From: GCA-2693325 sp036343635
GTDB lineage: Bacteria; Latescibacterota; UBA2968; UBA8231
NCBI GenBank assembly: GCA_036343635.1
Contig: JAYYVF010000020.1
Location: 39,965 to 103,964, forward strand
Length of the DNA: 64,000 bases
Direction of reading: 5' to 3'
Under the pieces are notes generated by a model, which had not been told where the DNA came from, ran no database searches, and saw nothing but the letters and a program-made list of their open reading frames with translations. Of this stretch, positions 37,417 through 45,823 are shown piece after piece. Both the position numbers and the translations under genes were made by a program. Numbering within the stretch: the stretch's first letter is position 1; every line of letters begins with the position of its first letter.

Positions 37417-38763
37417 TTGGAACCTCCCTCGTATATTTGGCAATTAATTGCTTCGATTTTATTTCTAATTTCCCTGCTGAAATTATTTTTACTCTCTAGT
37501 TATGAGGCAACTTTTCTTCTTCTTTCGCGTGCATCATTAGAAAAACTAACGGAGAACGGTATTAGTCGTGCAACAGCAATGTTGTCTATCTACGAGCCCC
37601 GCCACCGCCTTCGGTTAATGGCCAGACTTGGAGAAGCGTTGGGTTTCACTACGTGTGCTCTAACATTGTTTTCAGTTGTACAACCACTTTATGAATCGAA
37701 GGGCCACCCAGAATACTACGGCATTCTGACCGCCTTTTTGGGAACCATACTCGCCATGCTCTTTGTCTTATCAGCTCCACTCAGACTTCGATTTGAAGAA
37801 GAAAGTGAAGATGCGCGTATAGCGCCCATAGCCATGGCATTCGTGCCGCTTCACAGCTTACTCAGTCCTCTCACCACTCTCCTCGACAAACTTACATCTG
37901 GAGATTATAACGATGAAGAATTTCGAGCCGAAAAAGAGGAAGAATTGCGAAGTATCGTAGAATCTGAAGGAGAGTCAGGCGTCATCGAAGAGAGTGAACG
38001 TGACATGATCGAAAGTGTTTTTGGTTTTCACGATCGCGTAGTCCGTGAGGTAATGGTCCCTCGTGTTGACATTGTAGCTCTGGATCAAACGTCTACGCTT
38101 CAGGATCTGTTGGATACCATTCGAGATCGTGGCCATTCAAGGCTACCGATATACGACGACTCTTTAGACAAAATCCTTGGATTGATATACGCTAAAGATT
38201 TAATCTATTTGCTCGTAGAACGTCGCGACATCCAACTAAACATGTCTCTCTCCGAATTAATGGCTCAAGACAGCCTAATGGAGACATTTGATTTCCTACA
38301 CCCCCCCTATTACGTCCCTGAGACAAAAAAGATAGATGTTCTACTAAACGACATGCGTAACAACCGAACAAGATTAGCTATAGTTTTGGATGAGTATAGC
38401 GGCACATCTGGACTTGTAACAACCGAAGATCTTGTTGAAGAAATCGTTGGAGATCTTCAAGATGAATACGATGAAATTGAAGAACTGATGTATCAGTGGA
38501 TTGAGCCCGAAAGAATACTGCAGGCAAATGCAAGAATCAGCATAGAAGACCTCAACGAATTAATAGGGACTAATCTTCCCAGCGATGCAGGATTTGAAAC
38601 GCTTGGAGGATTTATTTTCGATCATTTAGGAGAGATACCTGCCGAAAACCAAAGATTTCAGACTGAGCAACTTATACTAACGGTTATTTCAGTCGAAGAA
38701 CAAAGAATTGGACAAGTTCGTATTGAACAAGTCCCCCTCCCGCCAGAAGAAGAAAATAGTTAG
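37417..38763 (+). CDS. CorC/HlyC-type membrane protein with CBS pair (GldE/UPF0053-like)
   Basis: About 448 residues. The N-terminal 140 residues carry about three or four membrane helices (a divergent DUF21-like part). RDMIESVFGFHDRVVREVMVPRVDIVALD starts a CBS pair (PIYDDSLDKILGLIYAKDLI, RLAIVLDEYSGTSGLVTTEDLVEEIVGD), and a CorC/HlyC transporter-associated domain closes the protein. Family members act in magnesium/cobalt resistance, and GldE-like ones in gliding bacteria. An in-frame TTG at 37399 overlaps the Shine-Dalgarno; TTG at 37417 has AAAGGAG nine bases upstream and is chosen. Last protein gene of the phoH operon. Confidence 0.85.
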   Translation: MEPPSYIWQLIASILFLISLLKLFLLSSYEATFLLLSRASLEKLTENGISRATAMLSIYEPRHRLRLMARLGEALGFTTCALTLFSVVQPLYESKGHPEYYGILTAFLGTILAMLFVLSAPLRLRFEEESEDARIAPIAMAFVPLHSLLSPLTTLLDKLTSGDYNDEEFRAEKEEELRSIVESEGESGVIEESERDMIESVFGFHDRVVREVMVPRVDIVALDQTSTLQDLLDTIRDRGHSRLPIYDDSLDKILGLIYAKDLIYLLVERRDIQLNMSLSELMAQDSLMETFDFLHPPYYVPETKKIDVLLNDMRNNRTRLAIVLDEYSGTSGLVTTEDLVEEIVGDLQDEYDEIEELMYQWIEPERILQANARISIEDLNELIGTNLPSDAGFETLGGFIFDHLGEIPAENQRFQTEQLILTVISVEEQRIGQVRIEQVPLPPEEENS

Positions 38764-38769
38764 GGGGTC

Positions 38770-38798
38770 TTGCGTTACCATTTTTCGCACCTTATTTT
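38770..38798 (+). promoter_or_regulatory. candidate promoter of the initiator tRNA
   Basis: TTGCGT (38770-38775), 17-base spacer, TATTTT (38793-38798). Transcription would start about five bases before the tRNA. Matches are only three and four of six, but the spacing and position fit. Confidence 0.35.
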
Positions 38799-38809
38799 TG
38801 TACTTGTGA

Positions 38810-38886
38810 CGCGGGGTGGAGCAGCCTGGTAGCTCGACGGGCTCATAACCCGTAGGTCGCAGGTTCAAATCCTGCCCCCGCTACCA
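38810..38886 (+). tRNA. initiator tRNA-fMet (CAT)
   Basis: 77-base cloverleaf with CCA encoded. The anticodon loop is CTCATAA, flanked by three G-C pairs (GGG/CCC), the hallmark of bacterial initiator tRNA. The first base of the acceptor stem is C1 opposite T72, the unpaired 1-72 position that allows formylation and blocks elongation. The D-arm (AGCAGCCTGGTAGCT) and T-arm (GGTTCAAATCC) are standard. It is followed by its own terminator. Confidence 0.95.
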
Positions 38887-38893
38887 CTTATTA

Positions 38894-38928
38894 AGCCCCT
38901 CGAGACCTCACGGTTTCGGGGGCTTTTT
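38894..38928 (+). terminator. rho-independent terminator of the initiator tRNA
   Basis: AGCCCC pairs with GGGGCT, extended by CGA/TCG with one bulged T, followed by TTTTT. It lies eight bases after the tRNA CCA end. Confidence 0.9.
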
Positions 38929-38951
38929 GTATGCTATAAACACTAACACTA

Positions 38952-38980
38952 TTGTTATCATTCAAAGCTTTAAATATATT
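38952..38980 (+). promoter_or_regulatory. candidate promoter of the PhyH/enolase operon
   Basis: TTGTTA (four of six), a 17-base spacer and TATATT (five of six). Transcription would start near 38987, about 55 bases before the chosen PhyH start. Confidence 0.5.
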
Positions 38981-39042
38981 GCAACGAACTCCTAGTAAAA
39001 ATTTTGGTGTTTTTCTTGGTTATTATTGATTCAGGATCCGCA

Positions 39043-39780
39043 ATGCATCTTTCAAACGAAGACATTTGGTATTGTAAACAAAATGGCTACCACCGGATAC
39101 CCAATATTCTTCCCAACGAACTCATAGAACGTTTGACGGAAACAACCGATAAATATGTCTCTACCATGGAGGAACCAATAATATGGGAAAACTCAGAGAG
39201 TAGGTCACCTCAAGATATCCGTAGACTCTCCAAAATACTTTCCCGAGACCCCGTATATTTAGAAGCGGCCACACACCCTCTAATCCTAAATGCACTAGAA
39301 GGAATAATTGGTCCAAATATTGAATTACTGACCAACAAACACAATCATCTTATGGTCAGACCTCCAAACTCCTACGCCGTTCCTTGGCATGCTGGCGAAG
39401 AAACCTACGATCCAGTGCTATTTACCGCTCTAATCTATCTTGAAGAATCCACAGTAGAAAATGGATGCATACGCATCGTCCCAGGCAGTCATCAACGTCC
39501 GGTTAGCAATATGAAATTTGTTACAAACGATGACTTTTATTCGCATCCGTTATACCATAGAGCCCTGCCAGTGCCCATGCCCTCGGGTGGTGTTCTTCTT
39601 TTCGATGACCGATTATATCATGGTGCTGATGTCAATAATAGCCAAACTTCCCGCCGAAGTATGACTTTAGCCTACCGTGCCCATGATGCTCATAATGTAA
39701 TTAAAGACGACCCAGAAAAAATTCTCGTGCGCGGCGAGCGAATATATACGGGTCACCCACACCCTTACAACGGGAAATAG
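39043..39780 (+). CDS. phytanoyl-CoA dioxygenase-family protein (PhyH)
   Basis: 245 residues of the 2-oxoglutarate/Fe(II) oxygenase PhyH family. The N-terminal NGYHRIPNILPNELIERL is typical. The iron site appears as WHAGEETYD (H-x-E/D arrangement), with the distal histidine in LYHGADVN and RRSMTLAYRAH supplying the 2-oxoglutarate-binding arginine. It hydroxylates an unknown small molecule. ATG 39043 has AGGA about eight bases upstream; the frame is open further to 39004 but that part looks untranslated. It precedes the enolase-superfamily gene by two bases, so the two probably act on one substrate pathway. Confidence 0.82.
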   Translation: MHLSNEDIWYCKQNGYHRIPNILPNELIERLTETTDKYVSTMEEPIIWENSESRSPQDIRRLSKILSRDPVYLEAATHPLILNALEGIIGPNIELLTNKHNHLMVRPPNSYAVPWHAGEETYDPVLFTALIYLEESTVENGCIRIVPGSHQRPVSNMKFVTNDDFYSHPLYHRALPVPMPSGGVLLFDDRLYHGADVNNSQTSRRSMTLAYRAHDAHNVIKDDPEKILVRGERIYTGHPHPYNGK

Positions 39781-39782
39781 CC

Positions 39783-41051
39783 ATGCGTATAACTTCTATT
39801 GAAGTTCACCAAATCTGTCCGCCATATTGTGATTTTAATTCAGTTAGCCTCGCTCGTTATCACGGCTCAGCCATTCAAAAACGTACGATATACGTTCTCA
39901 CCACTGACGATGGATTAGAAGGTATCGGTGAAAGTATTGGAACTTCCCCAGATAGTGATCCCCTGCGCGAAAAATTTATTGGTACTTCTCCATTCGACTG
40001 GATTAACTCTGAAGAGCATTTAGCTCTTAATATGGCCTGCTACGATTTAATGGGAAAATCTCTAGGACTACCTGCGTGGAAACTGATTGGCCCTCAGGTC
40101 CGTAGCTGGATACCTGTCTCTGCGTGGACTGTGTCGCAAGAGCCTTCCGCCATGGCGGAGGAGGTAAAGCAAGCGGCGCGAAAAGGTTACCACTGGATTA
40201 AGTATCATGTCGACGAGATGCAAGACGTAGTTGCTCAAACAGAGGCCATGCAAAAAGTTGCTCCGCCCTATTTCAAGATACATTACGATTTCAACTTCAA
40301 TTCTAACTACTACACCATGCGTCCCATATTGGATGAACTGTGTAAATTTTCCATTGCCGGAAGATTCGAGGACGTCGCTCCCGGAACAGATGAGGATGCC
40401 TATAGAATGCTACGAGAGCAATGCCCCAGACCGATAATAGGCCACCACGTCCCCCCGGAAGCCATGACAAAACGCTATGTCGATGGGACGATGGCAGGAC
40501 ACGCCGCGATTGGTAAAGCAATTAAGGATGCCGCAATTGCTGAGCGCCTTAACATGCCAATCATGTATCAACAGAGTGGTGGCGCTATCAATCAAGCATT
40601 TTTAACGCATGAAGTCGCAGTTTTCAAAATGGCCACGATTGACCACGTTAATTGCTGCCACCTATGGAGCGAAGACGTGATTAAAGAAGAAATGCCAGTT
40701 GTCAATGGTAGCGTAGCTGTGCCTACTGGACCAGGCTTGGGGGTTACTTTAGACAGAGCAAAGCTCGAAAAACTAAGTAAATCAAACCCGGTAGAAAAAG
40801 GTCGTTTCTTGATCCGCATACAATTTGAAGATGGCTCAACAGGCTACGTACGACACGACCCCGAACCACGCGGATCAACAGACAACCTTCGATTTCAGGA
40901 GCGTTTACACAAAAATTCTCTGCCCGGTAGAGCCGCGTCGTATTCCAATCCAATCATCACTCAATTCTGGGATGCGGAAAAAGACCCTGCGAATTTCGAG
41001 TCTCTCTGGTCCAAAACAGCTACCGGGCCTTTTTGGAAATCAGAATCCTAA
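39783..41051 (+). CDS. enolase-superfamily protein (mandelate racemase/muconate lactonizing type)
   Basis: 422 residues. The capping domain starts RITSIEVHQICPP. In the TIM barrel the acid/base strand reads WIKYHV, with K-x-H where most members have K-x-K. Metal-ligand strands are HYDFNFN (Asp) and GRFEDV (Glu), and the third-ligand strand reads IIGHHV. The C-terminal about 70 residues (GSTGYVRHDPEPRG onward) are longer than usual. Family members dehydrate or epimerise sugar acids, so a sugar-acid dehydratase is the best guess. It directly follows PhyH and faces a SulP transporter gene that could import its substrate. Confidence 0.8.
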   Translation: MRITSIEVHQICPPYCDFNSVSLARYHGSAIQKRTIYVLTTDDGLEGIGESIGTSPDSDPLREKFIGTSPFDWINSEEHLALNMACYDLMGKSLGLPAWKLIGPQVRSWIPVSAWTVSQEPSAMAEEVKQAARKGYHWIKYHVDEMQDVVAQTEAMQKVAPPYFKIHYDFNFNSNYYTMRPILDELCKFSIAGRFEDVAPGTDEDAYRMLREQCPRPIIGHHVPPEAMTKRYVDGTMAGHAAIGKAIKDAAIAERLNMPIMYQQSGGAINQAFLTHEVAVFKMATIDHVNCCHLWSEDVIKEEMPVVNGSVAVPTGPGLGVTLDRAKLEKLSKSNPVEKGRFLIRIQFEDGSTGYVRHDPEPRGSTDNLRFQERLHKNSLPGRAASYSNPIITQFWDAEKDPANFESLWSKTATGPFWKSES

Positions 41052-41082
41052 ATATCCTATGATAGTTGGGGATGGGCGTCTC

Positions 41083-42384
41083 TTACGTGGGAGAGGATTC
41101 TTCAAAGCAAGCAAGATCACGTATAGGGTCGTTCGGCAGCAAGAATTTATTCACCAAATGAAAAACCCCCGTAAACATCACCACAGCAACGTTTAAATCT
41201 ACAAAGACAGTTACTATGGTCGTTCCCGCAACCAGCAGGATTTCCAGATGACTAACAATTATACTTTTACGGTTCAAATCTGATCGAGAAACAATACGCC
41301 GGATATAAGCATAAACCGTAGATAGGTCACAAACATCGTAACCTGCCTTTATGAGGATACCAGCAAAAACTGCGTGCGGAATAAATGAAATCAAATCCTG
41401 AAATAATGCCATTTCCATGAGTACAAATAATCCAACAAAAAAACCAACGATACGTTGAGATCCTCCTTCTTTAACTACCAGCACAGAACGGATCGTAGCT
41501 TGCGCTCCAGGTATTCCACCCATCAGAGCCACAGTTCCATTTGCAATCCCTTGTGCAGCAATTTCCTTGTTCTGGCGCGTTTTCTCTCCGGTCAAACGAT
41601 CCACTACTAACGAAGTAAGCAGAGTATCTAAATAACACAAGAAAGCAAGTTGAAGGGCATATGGGAATGCTAATAACACTAACGCAATCGACCACTGGTT
41701 AGGCCAATGCGCCTCAAACAAATCAGAAAAAGATAAAAAATTACTAAAGTCACCAGAAAGACTGACCATTCCAACCGGGAGGTCGAAAAACCAGGTGACT
41801 GAACTAACTACGACAATAGCAACTAATGTCCCCGGCGGCATATAAGCCAGTCTTCGGGCTAAAAGTGGATAGGCAGATAGGAAAATCAAGGTGGCGACGA
41901 CAAGCAAGGAATTTATATACATCGAGCCCGAAAAAGGCTCACTATCGCCTAATCCAAATAGCTTTTTTGTTTGTGCGATCCAAATGAGTACAGCAATGCC
42001 GTTCATGAAACCCGAAACAACAACATTTGGAACTACAGTAATGAAACGTCCTATACGTAAAATGGCCATTATGACAAGCAACAAGCCCGACATCAAAAAA
42101 ACCGCATTAACAAAATGCTCAGGATTTACCGACGGTAGTTGAGATGATAATTTATCATATGCGACTGATATGACCACCGCAGCAACGACGCTCATGGGAG
42201 CAGTTGGACCAGAGCACTGCACTCTGGTTCCGCCCAACATCGAGGTAATCACTGCGATAACACCTGCTGATAGCATACCAGCAAAAGCCCCGCGACCAGA
42301 TAGAATACCAAAAGCAGCCCCTAGACTAAGCGCTACAAAGCTAACCGCAAGCCCTACAACCGCATTGTGTATCAGATTCCGCAT
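41083..42384 (-). CDS. SulP/SLC26-family anion transporter without STAS domain
   Basis: 433 residues, about 12 membrane helices. Family motifs are GGTRVQCSGPTAPMSVV (SulP substrate region, about residues 51-67), VVPNVVVSGFMNGIAVLIW and MGGIPGAQATIRSVLVVKEGG. SulP proteins move sulfate, bicarbonate or carboxylates at the inner membrane. The usual C-terminal STAS regulatory domain is missing; the chain ends shortly after the last helix with a 20-residue tail. Convergent with the enolase-superfamily gene (31 bases between the stops) and divergent from the MDR gene. Substrate could be a sugar acid or sulfate. Confidence 0.88.
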   Translation of the reverse strand: MRNLIHNAVVGLAVSFVALSLGAAFGILSGRGAFAGMLSAGVIAVITSMLGGTRVQCSGPTAPMSVVAAVVISVAYDKLSSQLPSVNPEHFVNAVFLMSGLLLVIMAILRIGRFITVVPNVVVSGFMNGIAVLIWIAQTKKLFGLGDSEPFSGSMYINSLLVVATLIFLSAYPLLARRLAYMPPGTLVAIVVVSSVTWFFDLPVGMVSLSGDFSNFLSFSDLFEAHWPNQWSIALVLLAFPYALQLAFLCYLDTLLTSLVVDRLTGEKTRQNKEIAAQGIANGTVALMGGIPGAQATIRSVLVVKEGGSQRIVGFFVGLFVLMEMALFQDLISFIPHAVFAGILIKAGYDVCDLSTVYAYIRRIVSRSDLNRKSIIVSHLEILLVAGTTIVTVFVDLNVAVVMFTGVFHLVNKFLLPNDPIRDLACFEESSPT

Positions 42385-42590
42385 TGACGAGCCATGAGAA
42401 AAAGTATTTCGATTAGTTAAAGATTCGCAAACGTAATATATAAAAATTCAAGAATTTGAAATTGTTGTCAATATGTATTACAAGACTTATTAAACTACAA
42501 CGGCAATAAACTCAGACCATTCATCCTACTTAACAAAAGTCGAATTGAATCATATCGTGAACATAAATAATTCATATTCTTGTTCCTTCC

Positions 42591-42616
42591 TTCTCAGGTA
42601 TCTATACTTCTGAGAA
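42591..42616. promoter_or_regulatory. inverted repeat before the MDR dehydrogenase gene
   Basis: TTCTCAG ... CTGAGAA, seven-base arms with a 12-base spacer, ending just before AAGGAG of the downstream gene. It may be an operator or a leader hairpin. The rest of the 251-base divergent gap 42385-42635 is AT-rich without other clear signals. Confidence 0.4.
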
Positions 42617-42635
42617 ACCAGTAAGGAGATTTGCT

Positions 42636-43640
42636 ATGGATTCAGCGAATATTGTTTTAATCGCGAAAAAAAAAGTAGAGGTGCTACGCGAAAGCTTAGG
42701 CCCCCTACCGAAAGAGGGGCTAATAATAAAAACTCGAAAAAGTCTAATTAGTACCGGAACCGAATGTATTTGTTATTCTAGTGACATGGACGAGGGTTCG
42801 CACTGGGCTGGCTGGGTAAAATATCCCTTTTATCTAGGCTACAGTAACGTAAGCGAGATAATTGAAACTGGCACACAAGTTGAAAACTATAAAATCGGAG
42901 ATAGAATCTTTAGTTCGACCAGTCACCGTCAATATGCTACCGTTACAGGTCAACCCGTAATAATTCCACCTAACGTTTCTGATGAGAGTGCGATATGGTC
43001 AAAACTGGCCACCATAACACAGACCGGAGTACGTCGTGCAGAAATTAAAATGGGAGCAAGAGTCCTAATTATTGGTGCCGGACCTTTAGGACAACTTTTG
43101 ACGCAATATGTAAAACTGATGGGTGCTGAAACCATTATGATCATTGATCCAATAGGAAGCAGGCTGAAAGTTGCCCAAGATCATGGGGCCACAGAAATAT
43201 TTGACGGAAGCGCCGCGGACGCACTTCCATTTGTTGAAGAAAACACCCATGGCAATTTGGCCGACGTGGTTTTTGATGCAACCGGACACTATTCAGTATT
43301 TCCAATGGCTCTAAAATTGACTCGAAGATTTGGCACGTTAATTCTTATTGGGGACTCCCCACATCCAAGCAAACAGGTCCTTACCGCTGACGTATTAACC
43401 CGACAAATTACCGTGCGGGGTACACATAACGAAGTCATGCCCCCCCACGTAGAGCAATGGGATACATCACGTCAAATCGAACTGTTTCACACATTCTTGA
43501 AAAGAAAACAGATGTATGTCGAAGACTTGATTACAGAAATACACTCTCCGGAAAATGCACCAAATGTTTATGCTAATTTAGCGAAAAACCGAGGAGAATC
43601 TATTGGCGTCGTTTTTGATTGGGATCAGATAAATTCTTAA
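42636..43640 (+). CDS. medium-chain (MDR) dehydrogenase lacking the usual catalytic-zinc cysteine
   Basis: 334 residues of the zinc-alcohol-dehydrogenase superfamily. The N-terminal motif is SLISTGTECICY, the ISPGTE-type variant in which the catalytic Cys-x2-Asp of ordinary ADHs is replaced. Then come GYSNVSEIIETG and GDRIFSS, and the Rossmann motif VLIIGAGPLGQLLTQYVKLMGA (in two parts around residues 148-170). It probably oxidises a cyclitol or sugar alcohol with NAD(P). SD AAGGAG is eight bases upstream. The isomerase-like gene follows after 16 bases, suggesting a joint carbohydrate pathway. Confidence 0.85.
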   Translation: MDSANIVLIAKKKVEVLRESLGPLPKEGLIIKTRKSLISTGTECICYSSDMDEGSHWAGWVKYPFYLGYSNVSEIIETGTQVENYKIGDRIFSSTSHRQYATVTGQPVIIPPNVSDESAIWSKLATITQTGVRRAEIKMGARVLIIGAGPLGQLLTQYVKLMGAETIMIIDPIGSRLKVAQDHGATEIFDGSAADALPFVEENTHGNLADVVFDATGHYSVFPMALKLTRRFGTLILIGDSPHPSKQVLTADVLTRQITVRGTHNEVMPPHVEQWDTSRQIELFHTFLKRKQMYVEDLITEIHSPENAPNVYANLAKNRGESIGVVFDWDQINS

Positions 43641-43656
43641 TAAGAAAAGATAAAAG

Positions 43657-44430
43657 ATGACTATAAAGCAATCAGTGTGCCTGCCAATTCTTGGACAAAC
43701 TAACCAGAGAAAACTCATAAAAGAAATTGCTGAAATTGGTTTCACCGCCATAGAAATTTGGGGCCGGGATGACCAATTCGAATCTCTGTGTTCCGATGTA
43801 AAAGAACATGGACTAACCATAGCAAGTACGATCGGGCACCAATCATTGACTGACGGACTCAACAATAATAATAACCATCAACGCATTGAAGAAGAATTAT
43901 GTCGGTCTATAGAGATAGCCGCTAAATCAGATGTCTCTGGGTTGATTTGTTTTAGCGGAAACCGTCTAGACGCTATGACAGAAGCACAAGCCATTGAAAA
44001 TACGGCTAACGGACTTATTCGTGTTGCTCCCTACGCTGAAAAGTATGGGATCAATCTTAATCTGGAGTTACTCAATTCAAAAATAGACCACATCGGATAT
44101 CAGTGCGATTCTACGGCCTGGGGTTTGGAAGTTATAAAACAGGTAAATAGTCCCAGAGTTAAACTACTTTACGACATATATCATATGCAGATCATGGAAG
44201 GAGACCTAATTCGAACAATTCGGGAAAATATTCAGGAAATCGGCCATTTTCATACGGCAGGAAACCCGGGTAGATATGACCTCGACGACGAACAAGAACT
44301 AAACTATCCAGCTATTTGCTCAGCTATCTCAGCCACCGGCTATACAGGTTTTCTCGGACATGAGTTCCGTCCAAAAGATGGCAATATTATCCAGGCACTT
44401 AGGCAGGCATTTGACAAATGCTCTACTTAA
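43657..44430 (+). CDS. hydroxypyruvate isomerase-like TIM-barrel protein
   Basis: 257 residues of the xylose-isomerase-like TIM-barrel superfamily. Metal and active-site residues of the Hyi group are visible: LNLELLNS (Glu), KLLYDIYHMQ (Asp/His), IGHFHTAGNPGR (His) and FLGHEFRP (Glu). Hyi converts hydroxypyruvate to tartronate semialdehyde; close relatives epimerise other ketoses. It follows the MDR gene in the same operon, so it probably isomerises the ketose made by that enzyme. Confidence 0.85.
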   Translation: MTIKQSVCLPILGQTNQRKLIKEIAEIGFTAIEIWGRDDQFESLCSDVKEHGLTIASTIGHQSLTDGLNNNNNHQRIEEELCRSIEIAAKSDVSGLICFSGNRLDAMTEAQAIENTANGLIRVAPYAEKYGINLNLELLNSKIDHIGYQCDSTAWGLEVIKQVNSPRVKLLYDIYHMQIMEGDLIRTIRENIQEIGHFHTAGNPGRYDLDDEQELNYPAICSAISATGYTGFLGHEFRPKDGNIIQALRQAFDKCST

Positions 44431-44549
44431 ACCAAACCTGTGCAATATATCTCAACACTGTTGCTAAAATATACATGATGAATGTTATTTTCACAGAACA
44501 ACTAAATAGCTACCGCTACGATAACAAATGATTCATAAGGGTGCATGTT

Positions 44550-44654
44550 ATGGACATAGGCGAAATTACAAAAAAAATAAGCCGGTTAACTTACATACTA
44601 AATTCTTCTACTGCAGTCAATTATCAGAAAATTTTAATATATGAATTCAACTGA
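44550..44654 (+). CDS. possible 34-codon leader ORF overlapping phnW
   Basis: ATG at 44550, preceded by AAGGG about ten bases upstream, opens a 34-codon frame (MDIGEITKKISRL...) that ends with TGA 14 bases inside phnW. The phnW ATG itself has no Shine-Dalgarno, so translational coupling through this frame is plausible. No similarity is recognised, and it may be chance. Confidence 0.35.
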   Translation: MDIGEITKKISRLTYILNSSTAVNYQKILIYEFN

Positions 44655-45789
44655 ACCATACCTTCTGACTCCTGGACCATTAACAACCTCACGGCAGGTA
44701 AAAGAAGCGATGTTACGAGATTGGGGCAGTTGGGATACTGATTTCCGCGCGATGACCAGTGAATTGCGTAAACGGCTTCTGGCCATTCTCGATAGTAAAA
44801 CCGAAGATTACGAGTGTATTCCTATTCAAGGATCCGGAACATACGCCGTAGAAGCTATGCTAAGCAGCCTTGTTTCGCCGAAAGAAAAAGTCTTGGTTCT
44901 AGCAAATGGCGCCTATGGATTGAGAGCTGCACAAATACTCGAATATTTGAATAGACCTTTTCAAATTATAGATAAGGGAGACTATTCACCGCCTCGAGGT
45001 ATTGACGTTAAAAAGGCTATCGACATAGATCCTAATATTTCGCACATTTTTGTAGTCCAATGTGAAACAAGCTCCGGTATTTTAAACCCTGTTGAAGAAA
45101 TTGCAGAAGTCACTTATTCAATGGGCAAAAAGCTTCTGATTGACAGTATGTCAGCTTTCGGAGCAATAAGCCTATCTCCATCTGAGATTGAATTTGAAGC
45201 GTTTACATCTTCTGCAAATAAATGTTTAGAGGGTGTGCCAGGTTTCGGGTTTGTTTTTGTCAAGAAAAGAACCATCCGTGCATCAAAAGGTAACAGTTCA
45301 TCGCTGAGCTTAGACCTTTTTGAGCAATGGTCAACTATGCAAAAGAGTGGGCAATGGCGTTTTACCCCTCCAACACACGTTATTGCTGCCTTCTTAGAAG
45401 CCCTTCGTATTCACGAAAAGGAAGGCGGCATAAAAGCCCGTGGTGATCGATATAAAAAAAACAGAGATATCTTAGTTTCAGGAATGCGTCAACTTGGCTT
45501 TAAAACACTTTTAGATTCGGAATGGTTATCACCAATAATCGTGACATTTCTGTGTCCGGGCCATCAAGGCTTTAATTTTACCTTATTTTACGAACATATG
45601 AAAGAAAATGGCTTCATAATTTACCCGGGAAAGTTGACAAATGTAGACAGTTTTCGAATCGGGTGTATTGGCGCAATCGATGAATTTGTGATGCGCAGGG
45701 TGATTCAAGCTGTCGAATCTGCAATCATTAAGATGGGCATACCCGACGGTTCCCCAACAAAAAACTCTTTAGCAACCAACACAAAGTAA
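44641..45789 (+). CDS. phnW: 2-aminoethylphosphonate--pyruvate transaminase
   Basis: 382 residues of the class V aminotransferase family. Motifs: LLTPGPLTTSRQVKEAMLRDWGSWD at the N-terminus (the PGP substrate loop), IQGSGTYAVEAML, and the PLP lysine in SSANKCLEGVPGFGFVFV (about residue 198). These agree with PhnW, which moves the amino group of 2-aminoethylphosphonate to pyruvate, giving phosphonoacetaldehyde and alanine. The next two genes encode the following steps, which supports the call. It has no Shine-Dalgarno, and a 34-codon frame overlaps its start. Confidence 0.92.
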   Translation: MNSTEPYLLTPGPLTTSRQVKEAMLRDWGSWDTDFRAMTSELRKRLLAILDSKTEDYECIPIQGSGTYAVEAMLSSLVSPKEKVLVLANGAYGLRAAQILEYLNRPFQIIDKGDYSPPRGIDVKKAIDIDPNISHIFVVQCETSSGILNPVEEIAEVTYSMGKKLLIDSMSAFGAISLSPSEIEFEAFTSSANKCLEGVPGFGFVFVKKRTIRASKGNSSSLSLDLFEQWSTMQKSGQWRFTPPTHVIAAFLEALRIHEKEGGIKARGDRYKKNRDILVSGMRQLGFKTLLDSEWLSPIIVTFLCPGHQGFNFTLFYEHMKENGFIIYPGKLTNVDSFRIGCIGAIDEFVMRRVIQAVESAIIKMGIPDGSPTKNSLATNTK

Positions 45790-45823
45790 AAAATGTTTCT
45801 AAACCACTATCGAGGGACATATT

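Noticed and set aside
40825..41196. 123-codon plus-strand frame across the end of the enolase-superfamily gene
   Set aside because: Overlaps two well-supported genes on both strands, no start signal.
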